64,000 nucleotides of DNA from Flavobacterium sp. SUN046 (GTDB lineage: Bacteria; Bacteroidota; Bacteroidia; Flavobacteriales; Flavobacteriaceae): contig NZ_JAPQNT010000006.1 of assembly GCF_028867965.1 (NCBI RefSeq), positions 164,274-228,273 on the forward strand. Direction: 5' to 3'. Both the position numbers and the translations under genes were made by a program. This document shows, in pieces, positions 53,845 to 63,100 of the stretch; the stretch's first letter is position 1, and every line of letters begins with the position of its first letter. The notes below the pieces were generated by a model. It did no database searches. It was not told the origin of the DNA and worked only from the letters and a program-made list of their open reading frames with translations.

Positions 53845-54943
53845 ATGACAAATACCGAACAAATAAAAGGTATTGTAGAGCGTCTTGGTGCGTTGAGGAG
53901 GTATCTTTGACATTGATGCTAAGCTTATCGAAATAACCAACGAAGAAGAAAAGACTTTTGCACCCAATTTCTGGAACAATGCTAAAGAAGCTGAATTGCT
54001 TGTAAAAAATCTACGTTCTAAGAAAAAGTGGGTGGAAGATTTTGATCATGCCAATGCTATGGCTGAAGAACTTCAAATTACTTACGAATTTTTCAAAGAA
54101 GGTGAACTTACCGAAGAAGAACTTGATGCTCAATATGAAGTAACTGCTACTTTTATTGAAGATTTAGAGTTTAGAAATATGCTTTCAGATGAAGGTGACA
54201 GCATGAGTGCTGTTTTGCAAATCACGGCTGGCGCTGGCGGAACCGAAAGTTGCGACTGGGCGTCGATGTTGATGCGTATGTACATGATGTGGGCAGAAAA
54301 ACAAAAATATAAAATTAAAGAATTGAACTTTCAAGAAGGTGAAGTTGCCGGAATTAAAACGGTGACTTTAGAAATTGAAGGCGATTTTGCTTTTGGATAT
54401 CTTAAAGGAGAAAATGGTGTGCATCGCTTGGTGAGAATTTCACCATTCGATAGTAATGCCAAACGTCATACTTCTTTCGCATCGGTTTATGTTTATCCGT
54501 TGGTGGATGATACTATAGAGATTGACATAAATCCTGCCGATATTGAAATAATCACTTCTCGATCAAGTGGTGCTGGGGGACAAAATGTTAACAAAGTAGA
54601 AACCAAAGTACAATTGTTTCACAAACCAACTGGAATTCAGATTCAATGTTCTGAAACGCGTTCACAGCAAGATAACAGACAACGTGCTATGCAAATGTTA
54701 CGCTCACAATTGTATGAAATTGAATTGAAAAAACAATTAGCACAACGTGCCGATATTGAAGCTGGTAAAATGAAAATCGAATGGGGTTCTCAAATAAGAA
54801 ATTATGTGATGCAACCTTATAAATTAGTAAAAGACGTTAGAACCGGACACGAAACAAGTAATGTTGATGGTGTAATGAATGGTGAAATTGACGGATTTTT
54901 GAAAGCTTATTTAATGATGATGGGACAAAAGGATGAATCGTAA
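53845..54943 (+). CDS. prfB: Peptide chain release factor 2, with programmed +1 frameshift
   Basis: Release factor 2 terminates translation at UGA and UAA. The ATG at 53845 opens 21 codons that end in CTT at 53905-53907 followed by an in-frame TGA (53908-53910). Reading continues in the +1 frame from GAC at 53909 to the stop at 54941-54943, giving 365 residues. AGGAGG at 53896-53901 lies 3 bases before CTT, the classic autoregulatory frameshift signal: low RF2 stalls at TGA and allows the slip. The SPF codon-recognition motif (VRISPFDSN) and the GGQ motif ([11 protein letters not shown]) are both in the second frame. Confidence 0.95.
53896..53911 (+). promoter_or_regulatory. prfB programmed frameshift site
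   Basis: AGGAGG TAT CTT TGA C: an internal Shine-Dalgarno-like hexamer, slippery CTT and in-frame TGA followed by C, as in other bacterial prfB genes. It causes the gene to look split into two ORFs. Confidence 0.93.
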
Positions 54944-54966
54944 TTGGATTTAAATTACGATTTTTG
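54936..54966 (+). terminator. prfB terminator overlapping the stop codon
   Basis: Ten-base arms 54936-54945 and 54953-54962 with a 7-base loop and a T tract. The left arm includes the last codons and the TAA stop of prfB. Confidence 0.7.
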
Positions 54967-55023
54967 AATCTGATTGGTAGAGTTATTTTTTATAGCGTGA
55001 TGTATATAAATTGTCTTATTGGG

Positions 55024-55058
55024 CTTGTTGAAGTGCTCCAAAAAAGGTCTTCGACAAG
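55024..55058. repeat. Inverted repeat with CTTGTTGAAG / CTTCGACAAG arms
   Basis: Arms 55024-55033 and 55049-55058 pair with one G-U; the right arm is part of the dispersed repeat at 55045-55070. Confidence 0.5.
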
Positions 55059-55070
55059 CTCAGACTGACA
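55045..55070 (+). repeat. TCTTCGACAAGCT-type dispersed repeat, copy 2
   Basis: Same 26-base element as at 46285-46310, with two mismatches in TTAAACTGACA versus TCAGACTGACA. Confidence 0.65.
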
Positions 55071-55159
55071 GTGTAATTTTAATTGGATTTAGTTTATATT
55101 TGATAAAAAAAAATAATTTGTTACAATCAAAAAGTATTCTTTAAATCATTTTTTAAATT

Positions 55160-56164
55160 TTAATTATTACCTTTTTTCAAAAAATCTATAAGTCCATTCA
55201 TGTAAGTGTTTTGGTCGTCATACAAACTCATGTGACTTCCGTTGGCGCAGTATAAATAGGTTCCGTTTTTAAATTGTGTCGCCATCCATTTCATATACTC
55301 TGGATCCATTGTATCGTGTTTGGCACCAATTACTAATGTTGGAATTGTGATGTTTTTCAATTCTTTAGAAACATCCCAATTAGTTAACTTACCCGAAATT
55401 CCTAATTCACTTGGACCTTGCATTGTTATGTATAAAGACGAATTCAATCTACTAAAAGCTCGGTTTACAGGTTCTGGCCAATCTTTTACTGGTAAACGCA
55501 AAATGTGTTGGTTATAGAAATTATCCATTAATAAACCCATGTATTTTGGATTAGAATAATCTTTTTTGGCTTCCAAATCTTTGATTGTTTTGAGTACTTC
55601 AGGATTTAGTTGTTTTTCTAAAACTTTAGAATATTCTCCATATTTTGGACAACTTGCCATCATATTAGAAATTATTAATCCTTTCATATTATTTTGATAC
55701 TTTAATGCATATTGCATTCCGAGAATTCCGCCCCAAGAATGTCCTAGCAAATAGAAATTAGAATTATCTAATTTAAGAGCTTTTCTAACTTGTTCTACTT
55801 CTTCTACATATCTTGGTAAATCCCACATTGTTGTATCGTTTGGATTTTCAGAATATCCGGTTCCAAGTTGGTCGTAATAGATAAATTCGATACCTTCTTT
55901 AGGCAAGAAACTTTCCATACATTCAAAATATTCGTGGGACATTCCTGGTCCGCCATTTAATAAAAGTAGTTTTATTTTAGGATTATTTCCGTAGCGTTTT
56001 GTCCAAACTTTGAATTTTCCTTTTGGAGTTTCAATAGTTATCATTTGAACTTGACCAGTTTTAATTCCAGTAGTTGTATCTGTTAAATACGAATTATTTT
56101 CGACTTCTTTTTTGCATGAAAAAAGTGTTAATACTAATGCGAATAATAGAATTTTGATTTTCAT
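55160..56164 (-). CDS. Alpha/beta hydrolase lipoprotein, proline iminopeptidase-like (S33)
   Basis: A 334-residue hydrolase. A lipoprotein signal (MKIKILLFALVLTLFSC, Cys17) is followed by the S33 pattern LLNGGPGMSHEYF (GGPG at 71-74), the nucleophile Ser143 in GHSWGGILG and a C-terminal His near 320 (NGSHMSLYDDQ). These features fit proline iminopeptidases, which remove N-terminal proline from peptides; its lipid anchor puts it at the envelope. It follows ppx by 13 bases on the same strand, so it may be read with the polyphosphate operon. Confidence 0.88.
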   Translation of the reverse strand: MKIKILLFALVLTLFSCKKEVENNSYLTDTTTGIKTGQVQMITIETPKGKFKVWTKRYGNNPKIKLLLLNGGPGMSHEYFECMESFLPKEGIEFIYYDQLGTGYSENPNDTTMWDLPRYVEEVEQVRKALKLDNSNFYLLGHSWGGILGMQYALKYQNNMKGLIISNMMASCPKYGEYSKVLEKQLNPEVLKTIKDLEAKKDYSNPKYMGLLMDNFYNQHILRLPVKDWPEPVNRAFSRLNSSLYITMQGPSELGISGKLTNWDVSKELKNITIPTLVIGAKHDTMDPEYMKWMATQFKNGTYLYCANGSHMSLYDDQNTYMNGLIDFLKKGNN

Positions 56165-56177
56165 AATATATATTTTT

Positions 56178-57068
56178 TTAGATTCTTTCGTAATACATTG
56201 CTTTTACAATTCCGTCTGAAAGCCCGATTTTTGGCACATAAATTTGGCGTGCACCACTCCATTTCATTGCGTTTAAATAAATTCGAGTTGCTGGAATGAT
56301 TACATCGGCTCTATCGGTATTTAATCCTAACTCGGCAATTCGTTGTTCGTAACTTAATGAATTCAAATATTGATATTGTGATGACAAATAAACATACGAT
56401 AACGGTTTGTCTTGATGTTTTTCAGATAATTTGTGAATTTTATTAATGTTTCCGCCTGAACCTATTAATGTAATATTTTCATACGGTTCGCAATTGGTTT
56501 TAATCCATTTTTCAATTTCATGCCATACAACATCATTTACCATTTCATTTAATAATCTAACCGTTCCGTTTTTAAACGATTTTGATGTAATCATTTTTCC
56601 ATCAGAAAATAATGAAAATTCAGTGCTTCCGCCGCCAACATCTACATATAAATAGGTTTTATCAGTAGAGAGAAAACTATGTAAATCAGATGAAGCTATG
56701 ATTGCGGCTTCGGTTTTTCCGTCGATTATATCAATATCAATTTCTGATTTTTCTTTAATTATTTCAGCTACTTCTTTACCGTTATAAGCCTCACGCATTG
56801 CAGACGTTGCGCAAGCTTTGTATTTTTCAACTTTATATACTTTCATTAAAAGGCGAAATGCTTCCATAGCATCAACCATTCGATCAATATTTTCTGAAGT
56901 AATTTCACCAACCGTAAAAGCATCTTGACCCAAACGAATTGGTACACGAATTAATGCCGATTTATTAAACTGCGTTTCTTTTCCGTCTTGCTCTACTATA
57001 TTGGTAATAAGCAATCTCATGGCATTGGAACCAATATCAATTGCTGCATATTTCTTTATTGAAATCAT
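56178..57068 (-). CDS. Ppx/GppA-family exopolyphosphatase
   Basis: A 296-residue member of the actin-like ATPase fold, which hydrolyses terminal phosphates of polyphosphate or converts pppGpp to ppGpp. The two phosphate loops are AAIDIGSNAMRLLI (from residue 8) and VDVGGGSTEFSLF (about 143), with ATSAMREAYNG and TLIGSGGNINKI typical of the family. It lacks the C-terminal HD-like domains of long Ppx. It starts 22 bases after the ppk1 stop, in an operon with polyphosphate kinase, which favours a polyphosphate role. Confidence 0.88.
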   Translation of the reverse strand: MISIKKYAAIDIGSNAMRLLITNIVEQDGKETQFNKSALIRVPIRLGQDAFTVGEITSENIDRMVDAMEAFRLLMKVYKVEKYKACATSAMREAYNGKEVAEIIKEKSEIDIDIIDGKTEAAIIASSDLHSFLSTDKTYLYVDVGGGSTEFSLFSDGKMITSKSFKNGTVRLLNEMVNDVVWHEIEKWIKTNCEPYENITLIGSGGNINKIHKLSEKHQDKPLSYVYLSSQYQYLNSLSYEQRIAELGLNTDRADVIIPATRIYLNAMKWSGARQIYVPKIGLSDGIVKAMYYERI

Positions 57069-57090
57069 GTATTATTGTAAGATTTGAGAT

Positions 57091-59211
57091 TTAAATTTGG
57101 GATTTATTGTGTTCTTCGATTTCGTTTTTATAGTAATTATATGTTTCTTGCTGCGCTCTAAAAACTGGTTCGTTTTCTTTACGAATTCTGTATTTATTAT
57201 CTAATTTTTCTGAATGAAAACGTGCTTTTACATTTCCTTTCCAGCCAACTTCAAATGTGTCTATAAGTTGTTTTTTTATATCTTCTTGATAAATTGGACA
57301 GGTTACTTCTACTCGACCATCAAGATTTCTTGTCATAAAATCGGCAGATGAAATAAATACTTCTGGATTATTGTCGTTACAAAAGATAAAAACTCGAGTA
57401 TGTTCTAGAAAATTATCAACAATACTAATGGCTTCAATATTTTCACTCATTCCTTTTATGCCCGGAATTAAGGAACAAATTCCGCGAATTTGTAATTTCA
57501 TTTTCACGCCAGCATTACTTGCATCGTATAATTTATCTATCATTTGAAAATCAGACAAACTGTTCATCTTTAAATTTATGTACGCTGGTCGACCTGCTTG
57601 TGCATTATGAATTTCTCTATCAATTAATTTATAAAACCTTGAACGTGAATAATGTGGAGAAACAATTAAGTGCTTATAACGATGTAATCTATAATTTATA
57701 TCAAAAAATTCGAAAATTTTAGTTACGTCTTTCAGTATTTTTTGATGACTAGTTAATAAGGTTACATCGGTATATATTTTGGCTGTTGATTCATTAAAAT
57801 TTCCAGTTGAAATAAAGCCATATCGTTTTACTTTTCCGTCTTCTAAACGGTCAACTACACATATTTTACTATGTACTTTTAAACCTTTAATTCCAAAAAT
57901 TAATTCAATTCCTTCTTGTTGCATTTGCTCAGCATAAGAAATATTACTTGCTTCATCAAATCGTGCTTGAAGTTCGATTTGAACAATAACACGTTTACCA
58001 TTTTTGGCTGCATTTATAAGAGAACTGATAATTTGCGAATTTTTGGCCAAACGATATAATGTAATTTTGATAGCAGTCACTTTTGGATCTAAAGCGGCTT
58101 CTCTCAAAAATTTAATTAGATAAGAAAATGATTGATAAGGCGCACAAATTAAATAATCTTTTTTGGCAATTTTACTTAAAATACTTCCTTCAAGCGATAA
58201 ACCTTCAACCGGAAGTGGTGCTTTTTGTTGGTACAATAAATCAAACCTTCCTAAATTGGGAAAGTTCATATAATCACGACGATTATGGTAACGACCACCA
58301 GGAATTATACTATCTGAAGCATCAATTTTCATTCTTTTTAAGAAGAAATTCAAAGTATCTTTATCGATAGTTTTGTCATAAATAAATCGTACTGGTTCGC
58401 CTACTCGTCGTTCTTTTACTGAAGTCGCAATTTTTTGTAACATACTCTTACTCATATCACTGTCAATATCTAATTGAGCATCCCGAGTTATTTTTATCAT
58501 GTGAGCAGAAATTTTTTCGTAATCAAATACATTAAAAATATTACTAATATTATACCTAATTACATCATCCAAAAGCATTATATATTGCTTTTCACCAATT
58601 GATGGAAGCACAACAATTCGATTTATATTTTTAGGAATTTCAATTATGGCATATCTAATTTCTTTTTTAGGTTTGACTAATCCTAAAACTTTAGTTTTTT
58701 CTTCAGTTTTCATTACTAATTTAACTGCCAAATAACCTGAAGTGTCTTTTAATAAAGGAAATTCAGCTAAATCATTTAATATAATTGTCACTAATTCTGG
58801 ACTTACTTTTTGGATAAATAAATCATGAACAAAATTTTGATGTTCTTGACAAAGTCCAGTTTCATCAACAATTATAACATTTTCTTCTTCCAACTGTTTT
58901 TCGATAATACTTAAAATTCGTAAACTTTCAGATTGCTGTTTGATTACAATATCGGTAATATCTTTAACTAATTGCTGTGCAGAAATTCCGCCAAGAATTT
59001 TTTCGCCGGTTTGTCCGGATAGACTTAATCGACGAATTGCAGCATATCTCACACGGAAAAATTCGTCTAAATTATTAGAAAAAATTCCTAAAAACCGCAT
59101 TCTATCCAAAAGTGGAACTGCATTATCTGCGGCTTCTTGCAATACTCTGGCGTTGAATGTTAGCCAACTTTTTTCTCGGTCAATGTATCTGTATTTTTTA
59201 TCTAAATTCAT
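57091..59211 (-). CDS. ppk1: Polyphosphate kinase 1
   Basis: A 706-residue enzyme that builds polyphosphate from ATP. The N-terminal domain (DREKSWLTFNARVLQEAADNAVPLLDRMRFLGI) is followed by the two PLD-like catalytic domains. The catalytic His is in GLKVHSKICVVDR near 445, and TGNFNESTAKIYTDVTLL and VNLKMNSL-like segments follow. The length is as in the family. It starts 2 bases after the sixA-like stop, and with ppx downstream this is a polyphosphate operon. Confidence 0.95.
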   Translation of the reverse strand: MNLDKKYRYIDREKSWLTFNARVLQEAADNAVPLLDRMRFLGIFSNNLDEFFRVRYAAIRRLSLSGQTGEKILGGISAQQLVKDITDIVIKQQSESLRILSIIEKQLEEENVIIVDETGLCQEHQNFVHDLFIQKVSPELVTIILNDLAEFPLLKDTSGYLAVKLVMKTEEKTKVLGLVKPKKEIRYAIIEIPKNINRIVVLPSIGEKQYIMLLDDVIRYNISNIFNVFDYEKISAHMIKITRDAQLDIDSDMSKSMLQKIATSVKERRVGEPVRFIYDKTIDKDTLNFFLKRMKIDASDSIIPGGRYHNRRDYMNFPNLGRFDLLYQQKAPLPVEGLSLEGSILSKIAKKDYLICAPYQSFSYLIKFLREAALDPKVTAIKITLYRLAKNSQIISSLINAAKNGKRVIVQIELQARFDEASNISYAEQMQQEGIELIFGIKGLKVHSKICVVDRLEDGKVKRYGFISTGNFNESTAKIYTDVTLLTSHQKILKDVTKIFEFFDINYRLHRYKHLIVSPHYSRSRFYKLIDREIHNAQAGRPAYINLKMNSLSDFQMIDKLYDASNAGVKMKLQIRGICSLIPGIKGMSENIEAISIVDNFLEHTRVFIFCNDNNPEVFISSADFMTRNLDGRVEVTCPIYQEDIKKQLIDTFEVGWKGNVKARFHSEKLDNKYRIRKENEPVFRAQQETYNYYKNEIEEHNKSQI

Positions 59212-59213
59212 CT

Positions 59214-59696
59214 TTATAAATCTCTTGGAAATAAAATTTTATTGATTTTACCTTTGGTGATGTGATTCCAATCATCGGTATCAAAATTAATTGAAACCAA
59301 TCCAGATGTTGGAACATTTTCAACAAAGATGTCTCCAAATTTATTAACAAAATCTGTAATGGCACTATTATGACCAAAAAGAATTAAATTGTTGTAGTCA
59401 TTTGTGCAAGATTTAACAATTTTTTCAAGTTCAATTGAGTCAAAAGTGTACAAATCATTATTCAATAGAATTGATTTAGTGTCTATTTGCCAATACTCAA
59501 TTACAATTTTTGCAGTTTCATAAGCTCTTTTTGCAGGACTTGACCATATAATTGACTCATTATGTATCAATTTTAAAGAATTATTTGCAACTTTTATAGA
59601 GTTTTCAATTCCGTTAAAAGTAATATTTCGGTCAAAATCATCAACTGAAAACTTCCAACTTGACTTTGCGTGCCTAACTAAAATGATGTTTTTCAT
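59214..59696 (-). CDS. SixA-like histidine phosphatase
   Basis: A 160-residue histidine phosphatase of the SixA branch. The catalytic RHA motif (LVRHAKSSW, Arg8-His9), the second Arg in SSPAKRAYETA and the later His in LFGHNSAITDFV are all present. SixA removes phosphate from phosphohistidine proteins such as phosphorelay Hpt domains. It is the first gene of the operon with ppk1 and ppx. Its target here is not known. Confidence 0.9.
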   Translation of the reverse strand: MKNIILVRHAKSSWKFSVDDFDRNITFNGIENSIKVANNSLKLIHNESIIWSSPAKRAYETAKIVIEYWQIDTKSILLNNDLYTFDSIELEKIVKSCTNDYNNLILFGHNSAITDFVNKFGDIFVENVPTSGLVSINFDTDDWNHITKGKINKILFPRDL

Positions 59697-60127
59697 AAAT
59701 ATTATTTGTAAGTATTTATATACAGAATATATACTTTTTTGTCATTTATCTATCTTTTTTTACACTTTATCGATATTTTTTTTGGTAGATATAAAAAAGC
59801 TAATTACTTTCGACAAAGATTTATAACAATAAAATTAGAAAATATAAATCAAGAATATTTTAAAAATATTTAATTTATTGAAAAAGTAGAACATATTCTA
59901 CCAAAAATCACAATAAACAAATGAATTTCAAATAATTACGTAAAAAATTAAATTTTGAAATGTATTTAAACGAGTTTAAAGGCTATTCATAGATTAAATG
60001 ATAGAATGAAAAAATATCAAACTATTTTTGTATCGTGAATAACTTGACTGAAAATGTTAATAACTTTTTTTTATCAAATTTCAAGATTTCATTTACCCAA
60101 AATAAAATTAATTAAGCATTAAAAACT
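59697..60127. other. 430-bp AT-rich intergenic region upstream of the giant repeat protein
   Basis: Between sixA (minus) and the repeat protein (plus). It is very AT-rich with scattered A/T tracts. A -7 box TATTTTTG lies at 60023-60030, leaving a 5' leader of about 97 bases before the ATG at 60128. I see no ORF with a plausible protein, no hairpin terminator and no recognised riboswitch. Confidence 0.5.
60023..60030 (+). promoter_or_regulatory. Candidate -7 box (TATTTTTG) of the giant repeat protein gene
   Basis: Exact TAnnTTTG match; no clear -33 partner. Confidence 0.4.
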
Positions 60128-63100
60128 ATGCAAACAACTACGCTTTTGAAAAACTTAAACAAGTTAAAGTTAATCTTTTCACTTTTTATAGTTCTTATTT
60201 CTACATCGGTATTTGCTGAAGGTACACCTACACTTTCTCCAAATGCAGCTAATATTACTGCGGTTTTAGTAGCTCCCGATTTAGCAAGTGGATCTTACTT
60301 CAATGCTGGAGATGATAATAGAATTTATTTTAATATTGCTAATGCTGCAACAGAAAGAATGTACTTTGGTTTCGACTGGAGAGGTTATTCCGTTGGAGTT
60401 CCAGCAAGATTAAATAATTTATACTACCGAATTAAAAATCCAAGCGGCACAGTTGTTATGTCTGGTTTGTGGAATAATGTTGCTGGTTCAGCTGGTAGTA
60501 TTGATACGCATGCTCAAGCATTAGCAGGTCCAAATATTGGTGGTGTAACAACAGGTTATTCACCTCTAACTTTTAGTCCTACGGTTTCTGGTGAACACTG
60601 GATAGAATTTTACCGAAGTAATGATGGCGGAGTAACTGCATTATCAACTTCCTCTGATAGAGCTGTTGGTGCATTATTTGATATGACTGTTGCTACTACT
60701 CTAGGAATTAAAAAAAATGGTCGTGTCCATTCAGATAAATGGGGTTTCGTTGCAGTTGATAGTAATTACGGAAACTTAGTAACTGCAAATTCTGAACCTA
60801 ACTTTTATGTTTATACTGCAGATCAAGTAGTTTTATTTGTAGATTTTCGTCCAGGTTTTCAACCAATTGCTTGGAATCTAGCAGTTAATAATTATGGTGT
60901 AAACCCTATAGGAGCATTTAATATTACACGGAAATCTATAAATACCGCAATTGTTCCTGCCTTAAGTAATGGTTATAAAGTGTTTTTAAATAATCCCGAT
61001 CCGCTATTATATCCAATAGCATCTTTGCCTGTAGCGCCTACATTTTTGAATCCTGCAATTTCTAATTGTGGGCCTTTTTCGATTAATTATAATATTTCAA
61101 ATCCGGGTGATGTTCGTTTAGTTATAGACTTAAATGGAGTACCAGGATATCAGGCACTTTCTGCCGATGTAATTTTAGAAGCTTATGGCGTACCTGCAGG
61201 AAACAACTCTTTTTTATGGGATGGTTTAAACGGTCTTGGTGTAGTTGTTCCTGATGGAGCAAATATGACATTAACATTGAATTATTTAGCTGGTCGTTTT
61301 AATTTACCAATGTATGATGCAGAGTTAAATAAAAATGGTTTTAATGTTCAATCAATTGCACCAACAGCAATTTCAAATTCTCAAATGTTTTGGGATGATA
61401 GTGGTTTAACAAGTGTTGGAACTGATTGTACTGACGCTAATAATAATACAACTGGAACTGGTTTAAATAATTCATTAAACGGTACTCCAAGTCCTACTAG
61501 AGCATGGAGCGGTAATGGAAATTTATCTAATGTAATTCCTGCGCCGGCTGTTGGTGCTAATGAAACCGACGGTATCACATGTAATGATTTTGGTAATGGT
61601 CGTTTACTTAATACTTGGGGTTGGGGATTAACTAGTGCTAGCGTTAGTACAATAGTTTACAAAGGTTGTTCTGATTTAAGAGTAGTTAAAACTGTAAGTA
61701 ACGCTACTCCAAATGTAGGAACAAATGTAACTTTCACCATTACTGCCAGTAACCTAGGAATAAGTAATGAACCAAATGCAGTTGCAACTGATATCTTGCC
61801 AACAGGTTATACTTTAGTAAGTGCAACTCCTTCAGTTGGTACTTACAATAATTTAACAGGTGTATGGGCAATTGGAGCTTTTGCAAATGGAGCAACAGCA
61901 ACTTTAAATATTATTGCAACAGTTAATATAGCTGGTATTTACTCAAATACGGCAACAATAACCGGAGTAAATAGCGATCCTAATTTAGCAAATAATACAT
62001 CCACTTCAACACCAGTACCAAATCCATTAGCTGATCTTTCTGTAATTAAAATAGTAAATAATTCAACACCAAATGTTGGAAGTAATGTTACCTTTACAAT
62101 TACAGCAACTAATAACGGTCCTAGTCTAGCAACCGGAGTTACAGTTAATGATGCTATACCTACTGGATATACATTAGTAAGCGCTACTCCTTCAACCGGA
62201 ACTTGGACTTCTCCTAATTGGACAATTGGGAATTTAGGAATAAGTGCTTCTACAACAATGACTGTTGTAGCAACTGTAAAAGCTACTGGAATTTATGCTA
62301 ATACAGCAACAATCTCAGGTAGTCAAACTGATCCTAACCCATCTAATAATTCATCAACTTCAACTCCTGTTCCTGTTCCTTTAGCTGATTTGGCAGTAGT
62401 AAAAGTAGCCAGTAACATGTCTCCTATTATTGGAACTAATGTTACTTTTACTATCACTGCATCTAATAATGGTCCTAGTAATGCTACTGGAGTGACTGTT
62501 AATGATGCTATTCCAGCTGGATATACTATAGTAAGTGTAACTCCATCTACTGGAACATGGACATCTCCTAATTGGACAATTGGTAATTTAAATAATGGTT
62601 CAAATGCAACTTTGACAATTGTAGCGAAAGTTAATCCATCTGGATCTTATAGCAATACAGCAACAATTAATGGAAGTCAAAGTGATCCTAACCTTTCAAA
62701 TAATACTTCAACATCTGTACCTGTTCCTGTTAATTCAATTATTGATGCAAGAGATGATAATGGTATTCTTATAAATGGATTTATTGGTGGTCAATCAGTA
62801 GCTAATGTATTAATTAATGATTTTGTAAATGGAGTTCCTGCAACAACATCAAATGTAATCTTAACTCAGATTTCAACTACCAATGCTGGTGTGACTTTAA
62901 ATACTGCTACTGGTAGTGTGAATGTTGCGCCAGGAACTCCTGCAGGTACTTATACCTTAACATACCAAATTTGTGAAGTTTTAAATCCAACCAATTGTGA
63001 TACTGCGATTGTAACAGTACCTGTTGGTGCAGCATCTATAGACGCTGTAAACGATACTGTTGCTGGTGGAAATGGAACAACTGGTAATCCAAATGCTGGA

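Noticed and set aside
53788..53979. Minus-strand ORF over the start of prfB
   Set aside because: It is a shadow of the frameshifted prfB start and has no coding character.
53996..54943. prfB as a gene starting at 53996 (truncated RF2)
   Set aside because: The upstream 21 codons and a perfect frameshift signal restore the full family length.
61381..61578. Minus-strand ORF inside the giant repeat protein
   Set aside because: It lies fully inside a strong repeat-protein frame and merely mirrors the low-complexity sequence.
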